Under the pieces are notes generated by a model. It did no database searches. It was not told where the DNA came from and was given only the letters and a program-made list of their open reading frames with translations. From Roridomyces roridus (Eukaryota > Basidiomycota > Agaricomycetes > Agaricales > Mycenaceae), in contig JARKIF010000003.1 of assembly GCA_029378245.1 (NCBI GenBank), positions 3,224,001-3,288,000 on the forward strand: a stretch of DNA of 64,000 nt, in the 5' to 3' direction. The position numbers and the translations under genes were made by a program. Positions 11,566 through 23,883 of this stretch are shown here, piece by piece (position 1 is the stretch's first letter; each line of letters starts with the position of its first letter).

Positions 11566-13125
11566 TTACACCTGGTCGTCCGCACCAGGACCCGCGGGAA
11601 GGTGTGCGCGAGCCGAGTGCGCAGCGCGTTGGTGCCTAGCGCGCGCGGCAGCATTCCTGATCATGATGTTCAAGGTTAGTGGAGGAAGGCACTTGAAACA
11701 AGTCATACGCACGGTTTGTTGAAAGGACTCTCGTCACCAGTATACAAGAACGCGTCGTAGAAAAATGCGCCTGCTTGCGCACCGACGATCTAAGAAAATC
11801 GTCAACGGGTGTTGATTCGCAAAGCTTGAACGACATACCGGGCCCATGATAGGGCACCAAATCCAGTACTGGTTGCGGAAGTCAAAGACTTGTTTGCCGT
11901 ATCCAACCATGGCAGTCAAGAGACGAGGGCCCAAATCCTGAGTATGAAATCAGCGCAGTGCTCCCGAGCAGTCCGCGGAAACCTACACGAGCAGGGTTCA
12001 GCGCATAGGCAGTCTCCATTCCGAGAGAAGCACCTGTTTGGTGTGGTCAGCACATGGATTGTATGATGAAGCGAGGACGTACCAAGGCCGAGAATGAGGA
12101 AGAACAGGACCATGGGAGCAAGACCAGCAGGCGGTGGCAGGTTTTTCTTGTCTCCAATCGCGAGCACCACGATGACGAGGACGGCGGTTGCAAGGAATTC
12201 CGAGAAGAAGCAAGAAACAGGGGTCATGTAGTCGGCAGCATATGTGCTGAACAAACTGCGGGTACTTTTAATGGTGGCCATTGTTAATGGGAGACATGAC
12301 TTACCTCGCTGTGCCAAGCGTCCGTACATGACGGCCACCCTCGAAAATATCCTACAGAGGGAACGTTAGTTCGGAAAGAATGCGGTCTGTAATGCTCCTC
12401 ACAATAGCGTGGATGTAATTCGCATAGACGAGCCCGGCGCCGACCAGGCCGCCCAAGATCTGCGCGAGGATGTATCCCTGCACGCAGAATTATAAGCGAA
12501 TTCGGGGTAAGTCAAGTGGACGCGTACCGGGACCTTCTTCCAAGGGAAACCGCGATATGTGGCCAACATGATCGTAACCTGTAAGCATAATGAGCCCGAG
12601 AGTTCACGCGGAGAGGACGAAATCCACTCGCAGCTGGGTTTATGTGGGCTAGGAAGGAGGGATTAGCTTAGCTTAGCATATATGAGGGTAAGTTACCTCC
12701 TGATATCCCTCCGGCAACCCAGACACCCATAGCAGTTCCAATAGCCCAGCCGAACGAAATCGAGAGATAATCCTGATTGAAAAATGATCAGGGGACGCAA
12801 TACGAATACGAAAGAGACTTACACCCTTGGGCGACGCCGCGACACCCGTGGCAGTGGAGAGCACGACTTGGCAATCCACACCCGTACCAAAAATGATAAG
12901 GATGCAGACGCCCAAAAACTCGGCGACATACTCCCGCAAGCACATCCTGCAAAAATTAGACGCCGCGCCCGCGAAACCAACACTAAAAACTCACCGGTAG
13001 CGAGACCAAGCATTGGGGTACTGGGTGATAGACTCGCCCTCGTAAGCATCAATGTGCTCCGTGAGGTGACCTTCCTTGGAGCCAGGGTCCGACATCATGC
13101 CGACGTGTTCTTTTGACATGGACAT
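11566..13125 (-). CDS. Aquaglyceroporin (MIP family), 12 exons
   Basis: Twelve exons add up to 335 residues with every phase consistent. The two pore motifs are intact: HINPA at about residues 112-116 and LNPARD at 243-248; Asp after NPAR is typical of glycerol-conducting members. Hydrophobic segments occur in the expected order, for example [14 protein letters not shown] and [15 protein letters not shown]. Exon 4 is only 17 nt (12648-12632) and encodes the first NPA motif. It is followed by an intron with a GC donor (GCGAGT at 12631), so correct splicing of the pore depends on two unusual features. Expected role: plasma-membrane passage of water, glycerol or similar small solutes. The N-terminus is acidic and cytosolic; the C-terminus is Ala/Arg/His-rich. 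Confidence 0.92.
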
Positions 13126-13702
13126 TGGCAAGATTCTGGGGAAGTGGGGAATGAGCGGGGAATGAGCGGGGAAGGATCCTCGGTAGAGAGTGGTGGGGCT
13201 TGGCTTCAGTTTATACCCGTTCTCCGCGGGTCAGATCGATCGATCGAAAACAACGTGATCCGGGTTCATTCAAATTGTCCTGGTTCCTTAGTTTAATTGC
13301 GCGCCGCGGCCGTGTGTTTTGCGATGATGTTGAGTTGTTATCAAGAAATGTAGAAGCTACATGGAGAGAACAGATGACTCTGACGTGTTGGGAAATGCGT
13401 GTCCTGTGAACAGTTCAATTTTCAATGCACGAGCAGTCCCCCCTTTTCGGTAAAAGTAACTGGAAGCTGATGCGGTGTACCTTGTTTGATCAGCTTCCGC
13501 GCAGCATAATTACTTTGCAGAAAACAGGAGGTGAAATTGTGCGGAGAGAAAATCATCAATTACATAAGCGAATTTGAAACGTCCTGCACTTTCTACTGCG
13601 CTTCGTTTATCCGGGCGGACTGAGTGAGTGCCTGCACCTAAAGTAATGATCCATCGGTGAGACCTTTGCGTGGCTCAATTGCCAAACTCCCATCGCTGCC
13701 TG
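13126..13702. other. Intergenic; promoter region of the aquaglyceroporin
   Basis: Contains a minus-strand TATA-like box at 13210-13215 and otherwise only short overlapping frames. Confidence 0.5.
13210..13215 (-). promoter_or_regulatory. TATA box of the aquaglyceroporin gene
   Basis: TATAAA on the minus strand, about 85 nt before the ATG at 13125. Confidence 0.45.
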
Positions 13703-14941
13703 TCATCTTCCCTTGACCAAGAACTCAACCAGCGCACTCCCCACCTCCTCCGGATTCTCCCAAACCACGTCATGCAACCCATTCTCGATCATCATGAGCT
13801 GCGTCTCACCCTTCCCAGCCTGCGCCTCGGAAACCAACCCACGAAGAAGCGGCGCGAACGAGGGCGGGACGACAGGATCGTGTGTTCCCTGCATTCCGAT
13901 TAACATCACTGCCAGTCACAAATCACAGAGGAGCGAACACACATGCATGAAAAATACGCGCTTCCCTTTCCACATGGGTGTCTTGAACGCCCAGTGCATC
14001 CGCGTGACGGGGCCTTCAGAAAGGGAGTACTGTACGGCGTGGGAGAAGCCGGCGAGGGATTCGGACTGGAGACGGCCGATCTGCGGGTGAAGGTTATTCA
14101 GTTCATGGAGCACGGACAAGTCTGATGCTCACCTCGTCCAGAGTGCCAACGTCACTTGGAGGGGTCTGAAGTGAAATTCAGATGGCATGACAAGATGGAA
14201 GAAGGAACACACAGAGAAGTACGATTTCACCCTGTCCAAAAAGGATTTGCCAGGGAACCCTTTCTTATACACGGCGTGAATACCCCGTTTTTGTGAGTCA
14301 TCAAGCCACGTACCTCCCACGCCCCGACACTCGATATGAAGACCACCTCCCGATCGACGAGGTCTGGGAACGCCGACACGAACGCAGCAGTGATAACTCC
14401 ACCCATACTAAAACCCACCACCGCCGTTGACTCCCACCTGACGTGCTGAAGCAGCAACGCCAGCTGCGTCACATACAACTTGGCGTCGTACGGCGTATCC
14501 TTGGGGGCATCCGAGTATCCGCGGCCGTAGATATCATAGAGAAGGACACGGAAACCCGCGGCGACGAGCATGGGGACAATTTTCTTGTATGCCAGAGCGG
14601 GGATGCTGAGCCCATGGACGAGGGTGATCTTTCGGCCGTTTTCGGGGCCGACGAGCCAGTATCGGACCTACGCATGTCTAGCTGTGTCCAGTGGGAGGAG
14701 TGAAATGGGTTACCCGGCCATTAGGAAGCTCAGCGTAAGCTCCGCCTTCGATCCAGTCTTCGGGGTAGATTTCACGCGCGCGAGAGTCCTTGGGGAGGCT
14801 TGCGAGCCCTGGGTCGGTGGGCGCGGGGAGACGATTCGATGGCGGTAGCGTTGGCTTGGACCCGAGTGAGAGCAGAAGAATCGGCGCAGCGAGGAGAGGC
14901 ACGTATGGCAGATAGCGCAGGATGGTGGGCGGGAGCGACAT
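13703..14941 (-). CDS. Alpha/beta-hydrolase, membrane-anchored
   Basis: Six exons (14941-14714, 14667-14314, 14263-14213, 14165-14133, 14080-13943, 13888-13703) encode 329 residues. The N-terminus has a hydrophobic segment (LLAAPILLLSLG), a likely signal anchor. The fold's motifs are all present: oxyanion loop HGLS near residue 94, nucleophile elbow GFSMGG with Ser at about 163, acid in GTHDPVVPP, and His in NGLHDVVWENPEE near the end. The catalytic triad looks complete, so an active esterase, lipase or epoxide-hydrolase-like enzyme is likely; the substrate cannot be read. The small exon 3 is supported by phase only and is the least certain part. Confidence 0.88.
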
Positions 14942-15081
14942 GGTGTTTTGGGCAAGGTTTCAAGTTTGTGACGTAAGCGATCCGTGTTGTTCCTATCACA
15001 TTCCAGATTTCCATACATGGACTGAATCAGAGTTTGCATCACTGATTACAAAGAAGATAAGATTGTCCGTTCATCATCTAA

Positions 15082-17012
15082 TTAGTACAACAGTCCGATA
15101 ACCCCCAAAGCCCCAGCTACCCACCCGACCAACTCCAATCGTTCAAACCTGGACAAGCTCCCATTTTTCGTCTTGGTCGTCGCAGACTGAGTGGGCCCAG
15201 GAGCACCACTCCCAACTGCGGACCCCGTATGATTAGCCTCACTCTCCGCAGCCAAATCCCCACCAGCCAACGGTTGATCCCACAAAAATGTTGCATCATC
15301 CGCATACGGGAACCTCGATTTGTTCAAAAACGTGCCATATTTACCCGAAGCATCGCCATACGCCGACGCAACCGCGGCGATATTGGGATATATCTCGCTG
15401 GTAACGTTCGCTTCTTGTGTGGTGGCTGGGTTGACGGTCATGAGGAAGTCTATGGCGGTTTGGATAGTGGCGCCTTGTTGGGTGGTTGCGTTCCAGCCGG
15501 AGGTGGTGAGTGTTGAGTCGGCGTACGAGAGGAGGCGCGCGTTTGTTATCATCCCCGCGGCATTAAAATTACGATAGTGGTATGGGCGCGTGCGTGCGGA
15601 TTCTTTTGGCTGCGCGTCGTCAGTCCCATTCTTTCAAAAATACCAAGCAACGCACCTGCTCCCCGTTGGAGTTGATCTGTCCCTTGAAGATGCCGCTGAA
15701 ATACCCTTGGATCAGACTGACCGCGCCATTCGTATCTCCCACCACCAGTTTCAGCGCCGCCAGCTGGCTAACAAATATCGTCCCATGGTTGCTTCAATTG
15801 CTCATCAGCCCCACCTTCACTAGATCAAAGAAGACGCACTTTAGCTGCGCAGCAGCCGATTTGGCCTGAGGCGCACTTTGCAGCCAACCGATATAATTGT
15901 TGCACCACGCCACAAATTGGGCATCGCGTGCATCCGTCCAGTCGCTATTCTTGGTCTTGCGGAGCATCAAGATGCCCGACGCGATTTTCGCCATGCCCCG
16001 CAGGTCTCTGTGTCCCGGCCCCGCGTGTGAGACTCTGCTGTCGGTACAACGTTAGGCGGGAGGAACTCACAGTGGTCCGGTGAATGCTCCTGGGAAGTAG
16101 GTTAGGTTATTTTCAGCGACGCCAAGCCCAGGTGGGCTGGCCTAGACGGCGGGACTTACCCATCTGCCCAGTCGGCCCTCGATCCATCTGTGCATAGTTG
16201 AGGTTCGGGTTCATGAATGTATCATTGTTGAGGAACCACGTGTCGATGAACTTGGCTTTGGGCAATATGAAATCAGCGGTAGCTGAGCGGGGAATGCGAA
16301 CCGACTCACCGACGTTCTGCGAATAAATCGAAGACGGAGTCCCTTGTAGTACCGCAGCGATTGAGTTGTACAACACCGCGTCCGAGAGATTGAAGAAGGA
16401 CTGAAAATCGTTGATCGTCGTGCGGTCAGGATTCACCTACAACGAAGAATGAGATACAGTGTCTGTTTATAAGACATCGGGATTGACCTGGCCGTCCCGG
16501 TTGATGTACGGACAGGTCTTCCAAACTGCAACGAGTGGAGTGAGTGGCGGGTGGCGGGATCAAGGAGACAGGTGCGTACTCTCCGGGGGTGTAAGTGAAG
16601 CAGCATTCGGAATGCCGGTGCAATTCGGCCATTGACTGGATATGGTTGATTAAATGCCATGACCCCAGAACCATACGAGTGGAGAGCCTCACTACGGCGC
16701 CCAGCTCATGTAGTCATGCTTGTCCCCGCTGGGGGCCAACACCGGCTTGAATGTAACGCCTACAGAGATCAGCACGGGTATATTCAGAGAAAATAACACC
16801 AACGCACTCCAAGGTCCGTAGGAAGTCATCTCATCCGCCCAGGCTACGATCGTATCCTCCGCCCCAGCCAAATTTGTCGGTAGGTTCCCAGCGGCCACGC
16901 GGTTAGGGTCAGGAAAGTCGACCGCATACTGTGTGAATGGATTCGTCGTCGCCTGCGCACTGTAAAAAAGAACAATGGTCGCCGAGAAACGTAGCAGCCG
17001 TGAAGGTAGCAT
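15082..17012 (-). CDS. Alginate-lyase-like secreted protein, probably GPI-anchored
   Basis: Ten exons join in phase to 478 residues. There is an N-terminal signal peptide, then features of the fungal alginate/chondroitin-lyase-like fold (Pfam alginate lyase): DYMSWAP followed by WPNCTG, TCPYINRDGQ, the NNHGT block, and an (alpha/alpha)-barrel-like Ala-rich body. The C-terminus has a Ser/Thr/Gly spacer and a hydrophobic tail (VGWVAGALGVIGLLY), typical of GPI attachment and hence cell-wall or membrane display. One exon (16089-16071) is only 19 nt. Such proteins are frequent in wood- and litter-decay basidiomycetes; the polysaccharide substrate is unknown. Neighbour to another carbohydrate-active gene at 19.2 kb. 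Confidence 0.85.
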
Positions 17013-19166
17013 GAAGTTGTTGACAAAGAAAGAAAGAAGGGGTGTATGTACATTCTACATCGGAGATAGTATTATTTAATACTAGGAATCGGGATCTCAC
17101 ACAGCCGGAGAACTAAATAATGGGTATCGGGATTCTCTGATTAAACAGGCTCGAGGTTTATTTGAATATAGTACATTACCAGGAAGCGCCGAACCCATAC
17201 TACACCAGCTCTTCCTTCTGTGAACCTGGAAAAGAGGGACACAAAAGCTGCGATATATCATACTGAAAAAAACGGGCGCACCGCGCTGGGCCGTCCCAGC
17301 AAGAGCGGAACGGAATCCCAAGCAGGGCATTTGACCCCGCGGAAGATGGCAGTGAGGCGGTAGCTGTCGGCGGACCCCGCCCGATGGATGACTCTAGAAT
17401 GTCTGAACATGCCCCAGATGTTATTTCTCAGCCAATGAGAATCCACCGTTCCAGATAATCAAGTTCGTGGACTGCGCATTTTGCATCAACTGCGGATTTT
17501 CGTGCTTATACTAGTTGGACCGGCCGGCGGATTCTCCTTCCGGTTGGTCAGGCTGCCATGGTTCCTGACCAAGACTGCTCAAACACTTGATATATACGCT
17601 AGGATTTCTTTGCATCCAACCATTTGCATTCACTTGTAATGCTCAGCTATATCTCAGTCTTCCGGGTCCGCGCAGTGCACAAACTCAACCATTTCAGCCT
17701 AAGGTGATGTGCTTATCGGTTGTGTGAGTCCAACATGCCAAGATAAACCACGACAGTACTCAAAATAAAGAACCGGTTGGCAACCGGCGAAAAGAAAGCG
17801 TCATCTCGTGGGGGGGTTATACTTACTACAGTAGAGTTGCTCATACTTACAAGTAGGACCCCATGGGTCAGGGCTATCAATTAGACCAAATGAGGCACCG
17901 GCGAAAACAGACCGTGATAAGAGGTTCACTCCGCACCTTCTGAATCGACGGATATTCAGAGAAAAATAAATTATAACTTCGGGTCCGAGCGGGGCGCCCG
18001 TCACGCGTGGCTGCGCGCTGATTGATGTCGATCACTGATCCGACGCTGACCAAGCAAATCTTCCCTTCCAGTCACCACCATCTTTCGCACAGACGCCGCA
18101 AACGACTATCCCAACCGCGTTCCACGAGCCTCCAGCGTCGTACTAGCGACCCGCTGCATCTCTTCACTGACTCTGTACTTCTGGGCCCTTCTGCTCCATT
18201 CATCTGCTCCATTGTCTCGACCGGGCCCCGAGCTCTGCGATCCCAATTTGAGCCCAGGCTGCACTATTCCTCGCTTGTTACTTAGGAACTTCACACCTCG
18301 TAGCGCTAGCGCTCGTGTAGGTGCTCTGACTCCAGGCTAGGACTCTGAGAGGTGCAATCTGGGACTCTGCGGCTATTCGGGGCACCATCGGGTACACCGT
18401 TGATTGCCGATTGCTTCTTCCCCTGATCATGATCGACGGTGGATCGGCTTCAATTCTCATTACTCGAATCGTGGATGTCCCCGACGCTGCTCACCTCGAA
18501 CGTCTTCTTCAGTGTCTCCTGTGTGTACCCATTCTGATACATACCTTTCCTTCTCATTCTCACCGGCGCGCGTTTACATACAGGTCCATCTGAGGTAATA
18601 CCTAGAAAAGACCAGATCTGAAACTCCGTGCGCGTTTCAATGCCAGCCCATACAACATCGAATCACTTGCGAACTACACTCTACATGCCTCAGGTTTCGA
18701 CTAAAAAACGACCTGCTACTCCTGTGCGCAAAAATCACTAGGCGGGATCGGCGATACCGCCTCAATACCGCCTGCTGAGCGTTGGCTGAGCTGAGCGCTG
18801 AGCGCCCCGACACAGGAACACTTTTTCTCTCTGAGTCTCTCGTTTCTTTTTTTTGATCGGGTTTCTCTTAGAGCTTAGCGACTTATTGAGTGATGATTGA
18901 TCCCGCGGTTTCAGCGGTTATCGATCTCTTGGCATTCTCCCGCCCAGGCCCCAGGGCAGCTCTGGCAACCTCGAGAGGGATGCCTCGTTTTTCACTTTGT
19001 GTAGCAAGGTTTTGCACTTTTTCAAGCAAGCTCTGAACCTGTGCGGACGGTATGCTCTAGTGTCCTGGAGTGTCCTAATTCCGTCTCGGTTCCGTGGATG
19101 CGAAATTGTGATGCGCCTGATCGCGTCAGGGATTGGCGTGGTGCCGTCAGCACCGACGCGACTGAC
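17013..19166. other. Intergenic between divergent genes, no gene seen
   Basis: About 2.1 kb with only short, unsupported open frames. It must contain the promoters of the lyase-like gene (left) and the six-hairpin glycosidase (right). No tandem or inverted repeat was recognised. Confidence 0.5.
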
Positions 19167-19172
19167 TATAAA
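19167..19172 (+). promoter_or_regulatory. TATA box of the six-hairpin glycosidase gene
   Basis: TATAAA ends 40 nt before the ATG at 19213. Confidence 0.55.
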
Positions 19173-19212
19173 CTAAAAAAATGATGATGTTTTACCTCCC
19201 CGTCTTTTCCCT

Positions 19213-20612
19213 ATGGCTCTTCTGGCTCTCCTTTCCTCACTGGCCCTGGCCACACTCTCCACCGCCGCGGTCAACCCCCACCCCGGGCTGTTAACGCGGG
19301 AAGCGACACCCTACGACCCGGGTTTCGACATCGCCGCCGTCGCTCAAATTGCAGAGGACCTCCCCAGCCACTCATGGGAGTATGGTACCGCCTCCGAGAC
19401 GCTTCTCGAGCTGCGCAACCCTGCCCTCTCTGTCTTCGGCTCGGCCCCCTTCCCCGTGCCGACAGTCATCCCTGCTCTCGTCCCCGCGATGGATTACGCC
19501 TCCACCCGGATTGTCATTGGCACGGGTGCGAACGGGCTCTCAGATGGTGCCGGTGCTGTTGGTGACCCTGCAAGTCTTGGCGTCGTTGCTATCTTGCTCG
19601 GCAAGACCAACGACACATTTGCTGTTGCCGCGGCGAGTGAGATTGACTACATGCTGAATCAGGCGCCGCGGTGGGCAAACGGTGCTATCTCGCAGCGTGC
19701 TGACGTCCCTGAGCTCTGGTGCGTCGTGTCTTGTCATCTCTATCTTCGAACTGACTTTTTTTACTCAAAGGGCGGACTTCATGTACATGGTGCGTCGCAG
19801 TCGCGGGCCTCATCCCTATTTCCTCACCTAACCTCCAGGCCCCGCCGTTCATCGCCTACTATGGCGCAGACCAGAACAACGCCTCCCTTATCGAAACTGC
19901 CTACCTCCAATGTGGCTACTACCGCCAAGTCCTTCTCTTCAACTCCTCTTCCACCACCTTCTCCCCCGTTGGCACCGCTCCGAACAACGGTCTCTGGCGC
20001 CACATCATTGGCCCGCAGAGCCAAGAACTCGGTCTGTGGAGCACAGGGAATGCATGGGCCGCCGCTGGCATGCTTCGCGTCCTGCAAACCGTGATCAAAG
20101 CCCCCGCTGCACTCGACGCCTCCTGGCGCGACACGGCGATTTCAGACCTCACGGCCTGGATCAAGGAAATCATCGACGGCGCTCGGGCATCGCCTATGGA
20201 CGGCGGGCTCCTTCGCAACTACCTCGACGACGTTAGTGGAGATGGGCATGGCTTTGGGGAGATTTCGGGGAGTTCGATGCTGGCGGCTGTCACGTATAGG
20301 ATGGTGGCTACAGCACCGACGGCGTTCCCTGCGAGCGAGTACCTGCCGTTCGCGGAGGGTATTCGGGGTGTGCTTGGTGGGGTGGATGCGGACGGTAACC
20401 CACATATCACTGCCGACGGTATTGCGACTCCGGCCGTGAACCCACTTGGGTGGAGTGATACTGCACCGTGGACGGCTGGCAGGTGCGTCTTGCTATTCTT
20501 TGCTTCGTTCTGCTGATGAGTTCCATTTAGTCCCGAGGGCAACAACTTTGTTGTACTGCTCTACAGCGCCTGGAGAGACTGCATCGATTCCGGGGTGTGC
20601 AGCCAAAACTGA
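19213..20612 (+). CDS. Secreted six-hairpin glycosidase-like enzyme (GH88/GH105 type)
   Basis: Four exons (19213-19718, 19771-19789, 19839-20482, 20531-20612) encode 416 residues. An N-terminal signal peptide (LLALLSSLALATLSTAA) is followed by an (alpha/alpha)6-barrel-like body with WADFMYMAPPFIAYYG and LWSTGNAWAAAGMLRVLQ, which resemble the active-site segments of fungal six-hairpin glycosidases. Enzymes of this group act on unsaturated uronyl or related sugars released by lyases, so co-location with a lyase-like gene is suggestive but not proof of one pathway. Exon 2 is a 19-nt microexon within the motif WADFMYM. The family assignment at GH level is from memory of motifs. Confidence 0.8.
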
Positions 20613-20886
20613 GTTGGAGTTGGTCTCCTTGATTTGACCAAAATGTACACACGATCCTTACCATACGGTAAATACAAGCTAATTGGATTCATTCTTTGTC
20701 GTACATAGCAGCGGTGCTCGTTCGATTCGGCATCCCGTCATACTTTGCCTCTGGGTTGTCTTTTGCGAAAAACAGGTCGGTTTGCGACTCGCGAGCAACC
20801 TGAAGGCTGGAATGAGAATGGTTGATCAGCCGGTAAGATCGCAAGTTCAACATAGTACACAATCTATGGAATTGCGACGCCGTCAA
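20613..20886. other. Gap between convergent genes
   Basis: Holds the 3' ends of the glycosidase and the kinase genes. Nothing else seen. Confidence 0.45.
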
Positions 20887-23883
20887 CTACTTCCGTCGCA
20901 GCTCTTCGACTGCCGCGGTTTCTTCTGCGTGCCGCAAGAGTCGGTGATTGACATACTCATCTACAAACTCCCGCTTGTTTCCTTCCAGCACAAGAGTCGA
21001 CAAGCCGTTAGGAAGGAGCTCGACATCCATCGGTTTGCCCGCAGGTGCCGCCGTTGCCGTGAACCTGAGGTCAAGTACACCAGTGATGTTGTTTTTTCTG
21101 AGCAAGTGTCAACATGGATGGGGCCGGGTGGTGAAAGAATATGAACGTACAAGACCCAATTCAAACCGCGACACAGATCCGGATCAATGGTTTGTAACTT
21201 TGCGAATGCATCCGCCGCCTTCGCTTGTTGTGCAAACATCCGCGACACGACTGCATGTATAAATTCACCCTTGTTTTTGGCGGTCACTGGGATTTTGCTC
21301 CCATTCGGTATGAGCTCCACCGCGATGAGCTGAGAACCATGTCTCTCGGGCAACGTGAATGTGCAGTCAACTGTTTCTGGCTGCATGCTATCGCAAAAGA
21401 CAATTAGCTTTGCACTGTTGGATGAACGTTACAGACGTACTGCACTCGTTCCAAGAGATCGTACGTAGCAGGATCGATACGGTCAATATCCAGGTCCTCC
21501 AGGTCTCCCAGAGTAAAGGCCTTGTTTGAACCATCCGCCAACCGTACTGCGTAGTATTCACTCTCTATCGTTGAAGCCACCAGATTCGGCTCCGCCTTTT
21601 CCAGAGCAGACGGAGAAGATGAAGGCTGTTGTATCGCTTTCCGGACTGGTCGGGATGATGTCGCTTTTGAGATGGAGGCCACATCAGCGGCCGAGTGATG
21701 AGTGGACGTCGCTTTTGAACTGGACTGTATCTGACGCACCCCCTCTATCATTGGATTCCGAGTCATCGAATTTGGTGTCATCTCTCCAACAAATGGGTTT
21801 TTTGACTTGAGCTGTACTTGACGTGGTGCCTCTATCACTGATGGAGTCCCATCCGTTCGATCTCGTTTGATCCCAGGCTGGCCAATTGATGAGCGAGCCG
21901 CAGGGGAGCCGAAAGATCCAGTGGCAGCGCGAGGAGTATAGGAAGTCTGCGGCGAGATCGCTTTTCCAACTTGCCGCGTCATGAGGATCTTGACCATATC
22001 ATGGACCTGCCGAGCGGCGGGCCTGGACCTGGCATCCTTCCTCCAGCATTGCTCTGCTAGGTCCCAGATGCCGTTGGTCAACTGCGGACACTCTTCCTCT
22101 TCAGGCCGCTCCGGGCGCACATCCAGCTTGAATACCATCTCGATGAAATCAGCGTAGGCCATTGTTGAGAGTGGTATTTCGTCCGCATACAGCTGAATAC
22201 CTGTGGATCCAACGTCGAAACAAATGTGACAAAGGGACGAACCTCATAGAGTGTCATCCCGAAAGCGTAGATATCTGCTGGTGGCCGGGGAAGCGCACCC
22301 GCCAGCATTTCTGGAGCCATCCAGTTGCGGCTACCAGAAACCGCAGGAGTGCCTGCGGTGCGAGTGCGACTGGTGATGTCCGCGTTTATCCGTGTCAGTC
22401 CAAAGTCGCATAATAATGCACGTCCCGAGTCTTCAACAAGGACATTGATCTGGATGGTACATGTTAGCGTCAAATGGGTCGAGTGAGAAAGATTCCAACC
22501 CCTTTGAGATCGCCGTGGCATATCTTTCGTGAATGCAAGTACTCGAGGCCAAGGCTAACGTCTCGGAGCTTCAGATGGTTGAGTGCGAGGCAGAAAAGAA
22601 ATGCGAAACTACCCACAATGGGAAGAGGATCCTTGTCCACCTGGCCCCGAAGAAATTCTCTCGCATTCTTGGGCAAAAGGGGCATGACAACAAATGGCTT
22701 GTCGTCCAGCGTGTTAGCACCGAGAAATTGCAAAATATTGGGGTGTCGCAGCGTCATCCAGATCTAATATAATTGAGCGACTGCAGCAGGGTTGACCGCA
22801 CTGGACGAACATTTATTTCGTTGCGGAGCATCTAGAAAGATTCAGCTTGGAGACCAGGTCGAGAAACAGCTTACATCTAAATTCGCCGTGACTCCCGACT
22901 CGTTATGGATCATCTTTAGAGCCACATCTGTGCGATTCCAAGTTCCCTTGAACACAGTGCCACTGTTGCACATATGAGCGAAAATATTGGAGCAAATTTT
23001 CAAACCACTCACAATCCACCTGCCCCGATTTGTACTCCCACCTCCACATCGAACGATGAGATCATCCAGTCTTCGAGCTCGACGTGTTGACCACTGGTTG
23101 ACGCTAGGTACTGTAGCGTATGGGAAAAGAACCTTTGCTCCGACGTGTCCAAGGCACCGCGATTCTGCTCCCTGCGCCGTTCGATTGAAACCATCATGGC
23201 AAGCATATTCTTGTGATTGATGTCTGCGGCGATGAGCAGAATGAATTAGGGGCTCAGAAAAGACACGGACCCAGTTCTCGTCGCAGCTCATTATGATTAT
23301 TCTCGAGTGCTGTGAATCTCTCGGTGAGTGCTCGAGCATCCTCCAAGCGTGCCTGTTCGTTATCATTGAGCATGTGCTGGATACTGAATGACGCAGAGAT
23401 CTTAGAATCTAGGTGATCATCGAAGGGACGTAGAGGTCGGACTCAACATACCTGGAAGGCGGTCGTTGTTGTGTCTATGCGGTGATAGAAGAGTTCAATT
23501 GCGGCGACGCGTGAGTCGGCATGTATCAAGGTCGTCAGGAAGTTCCGATCCCGCTCCTTCTGAACGAATTTGTGGATATCATGCAGAAGTCTATATGCGA
23601 ATCAGTCTCGCGGCAGTCGAGTCTGTCAGCAGAAGGATGCCCACCCAATGAGATCCCTGAGAGGCTGCTTGCAGGATTCGGGTGACAGTCGGTGAGATTC
23701 GAATTCCCTTTGTAATGTCGCCAATAGCTGTGCGAGAGCGTTTGCCAGGACAACGAGCTGTTTTTGACTGGCTCGGGCGGTCTGGGTGGACGAGTAGATG
23801 AACTTGAATACGGTGAAGGCCGCGTGGAGACCTGGGACCGGTGTAATGCCAGCGAGGAGATTCATCGCATCGTGTAAGGACAT
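20887..23883 (-). CDS. Protein kinase with helical N-terminal domain and two HECT N-lobe-like segments
   Basis: Twelve exons add up to 817 codons (816 residues) with all phases consistent. Residues 1-200 are helical (TPVPGLHAAFTVFKFIY; LLHDIHKFVQKERDRNF; FQISASFSIQHM) and resemble the four-helix-bundle module placed before kinases in agarics, related in layout to MLKL. Kinase motifs are complete: IGAGGFGTVFKG near 235-246, VALK, HGDLKG with Asp345, DFG at 363-365, and NWMAPEM. A Ser/Pro/Gln-rich linker (about 490-640) follows. The end holds two tandem segments like the HECT E3 N-lobe: TLGDLEDLD and DPATYDLL then VELIPNGSKIPVT (about 642-722), and DPDLCRGLNWVL then VELLPNG (about 733-806). The C-lobe with the catalytic Cys is absent. 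Exon 6 is a 21-nt microexon. It may act in signalling or regulated cell death; that is inference. Confidence 0.85.
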
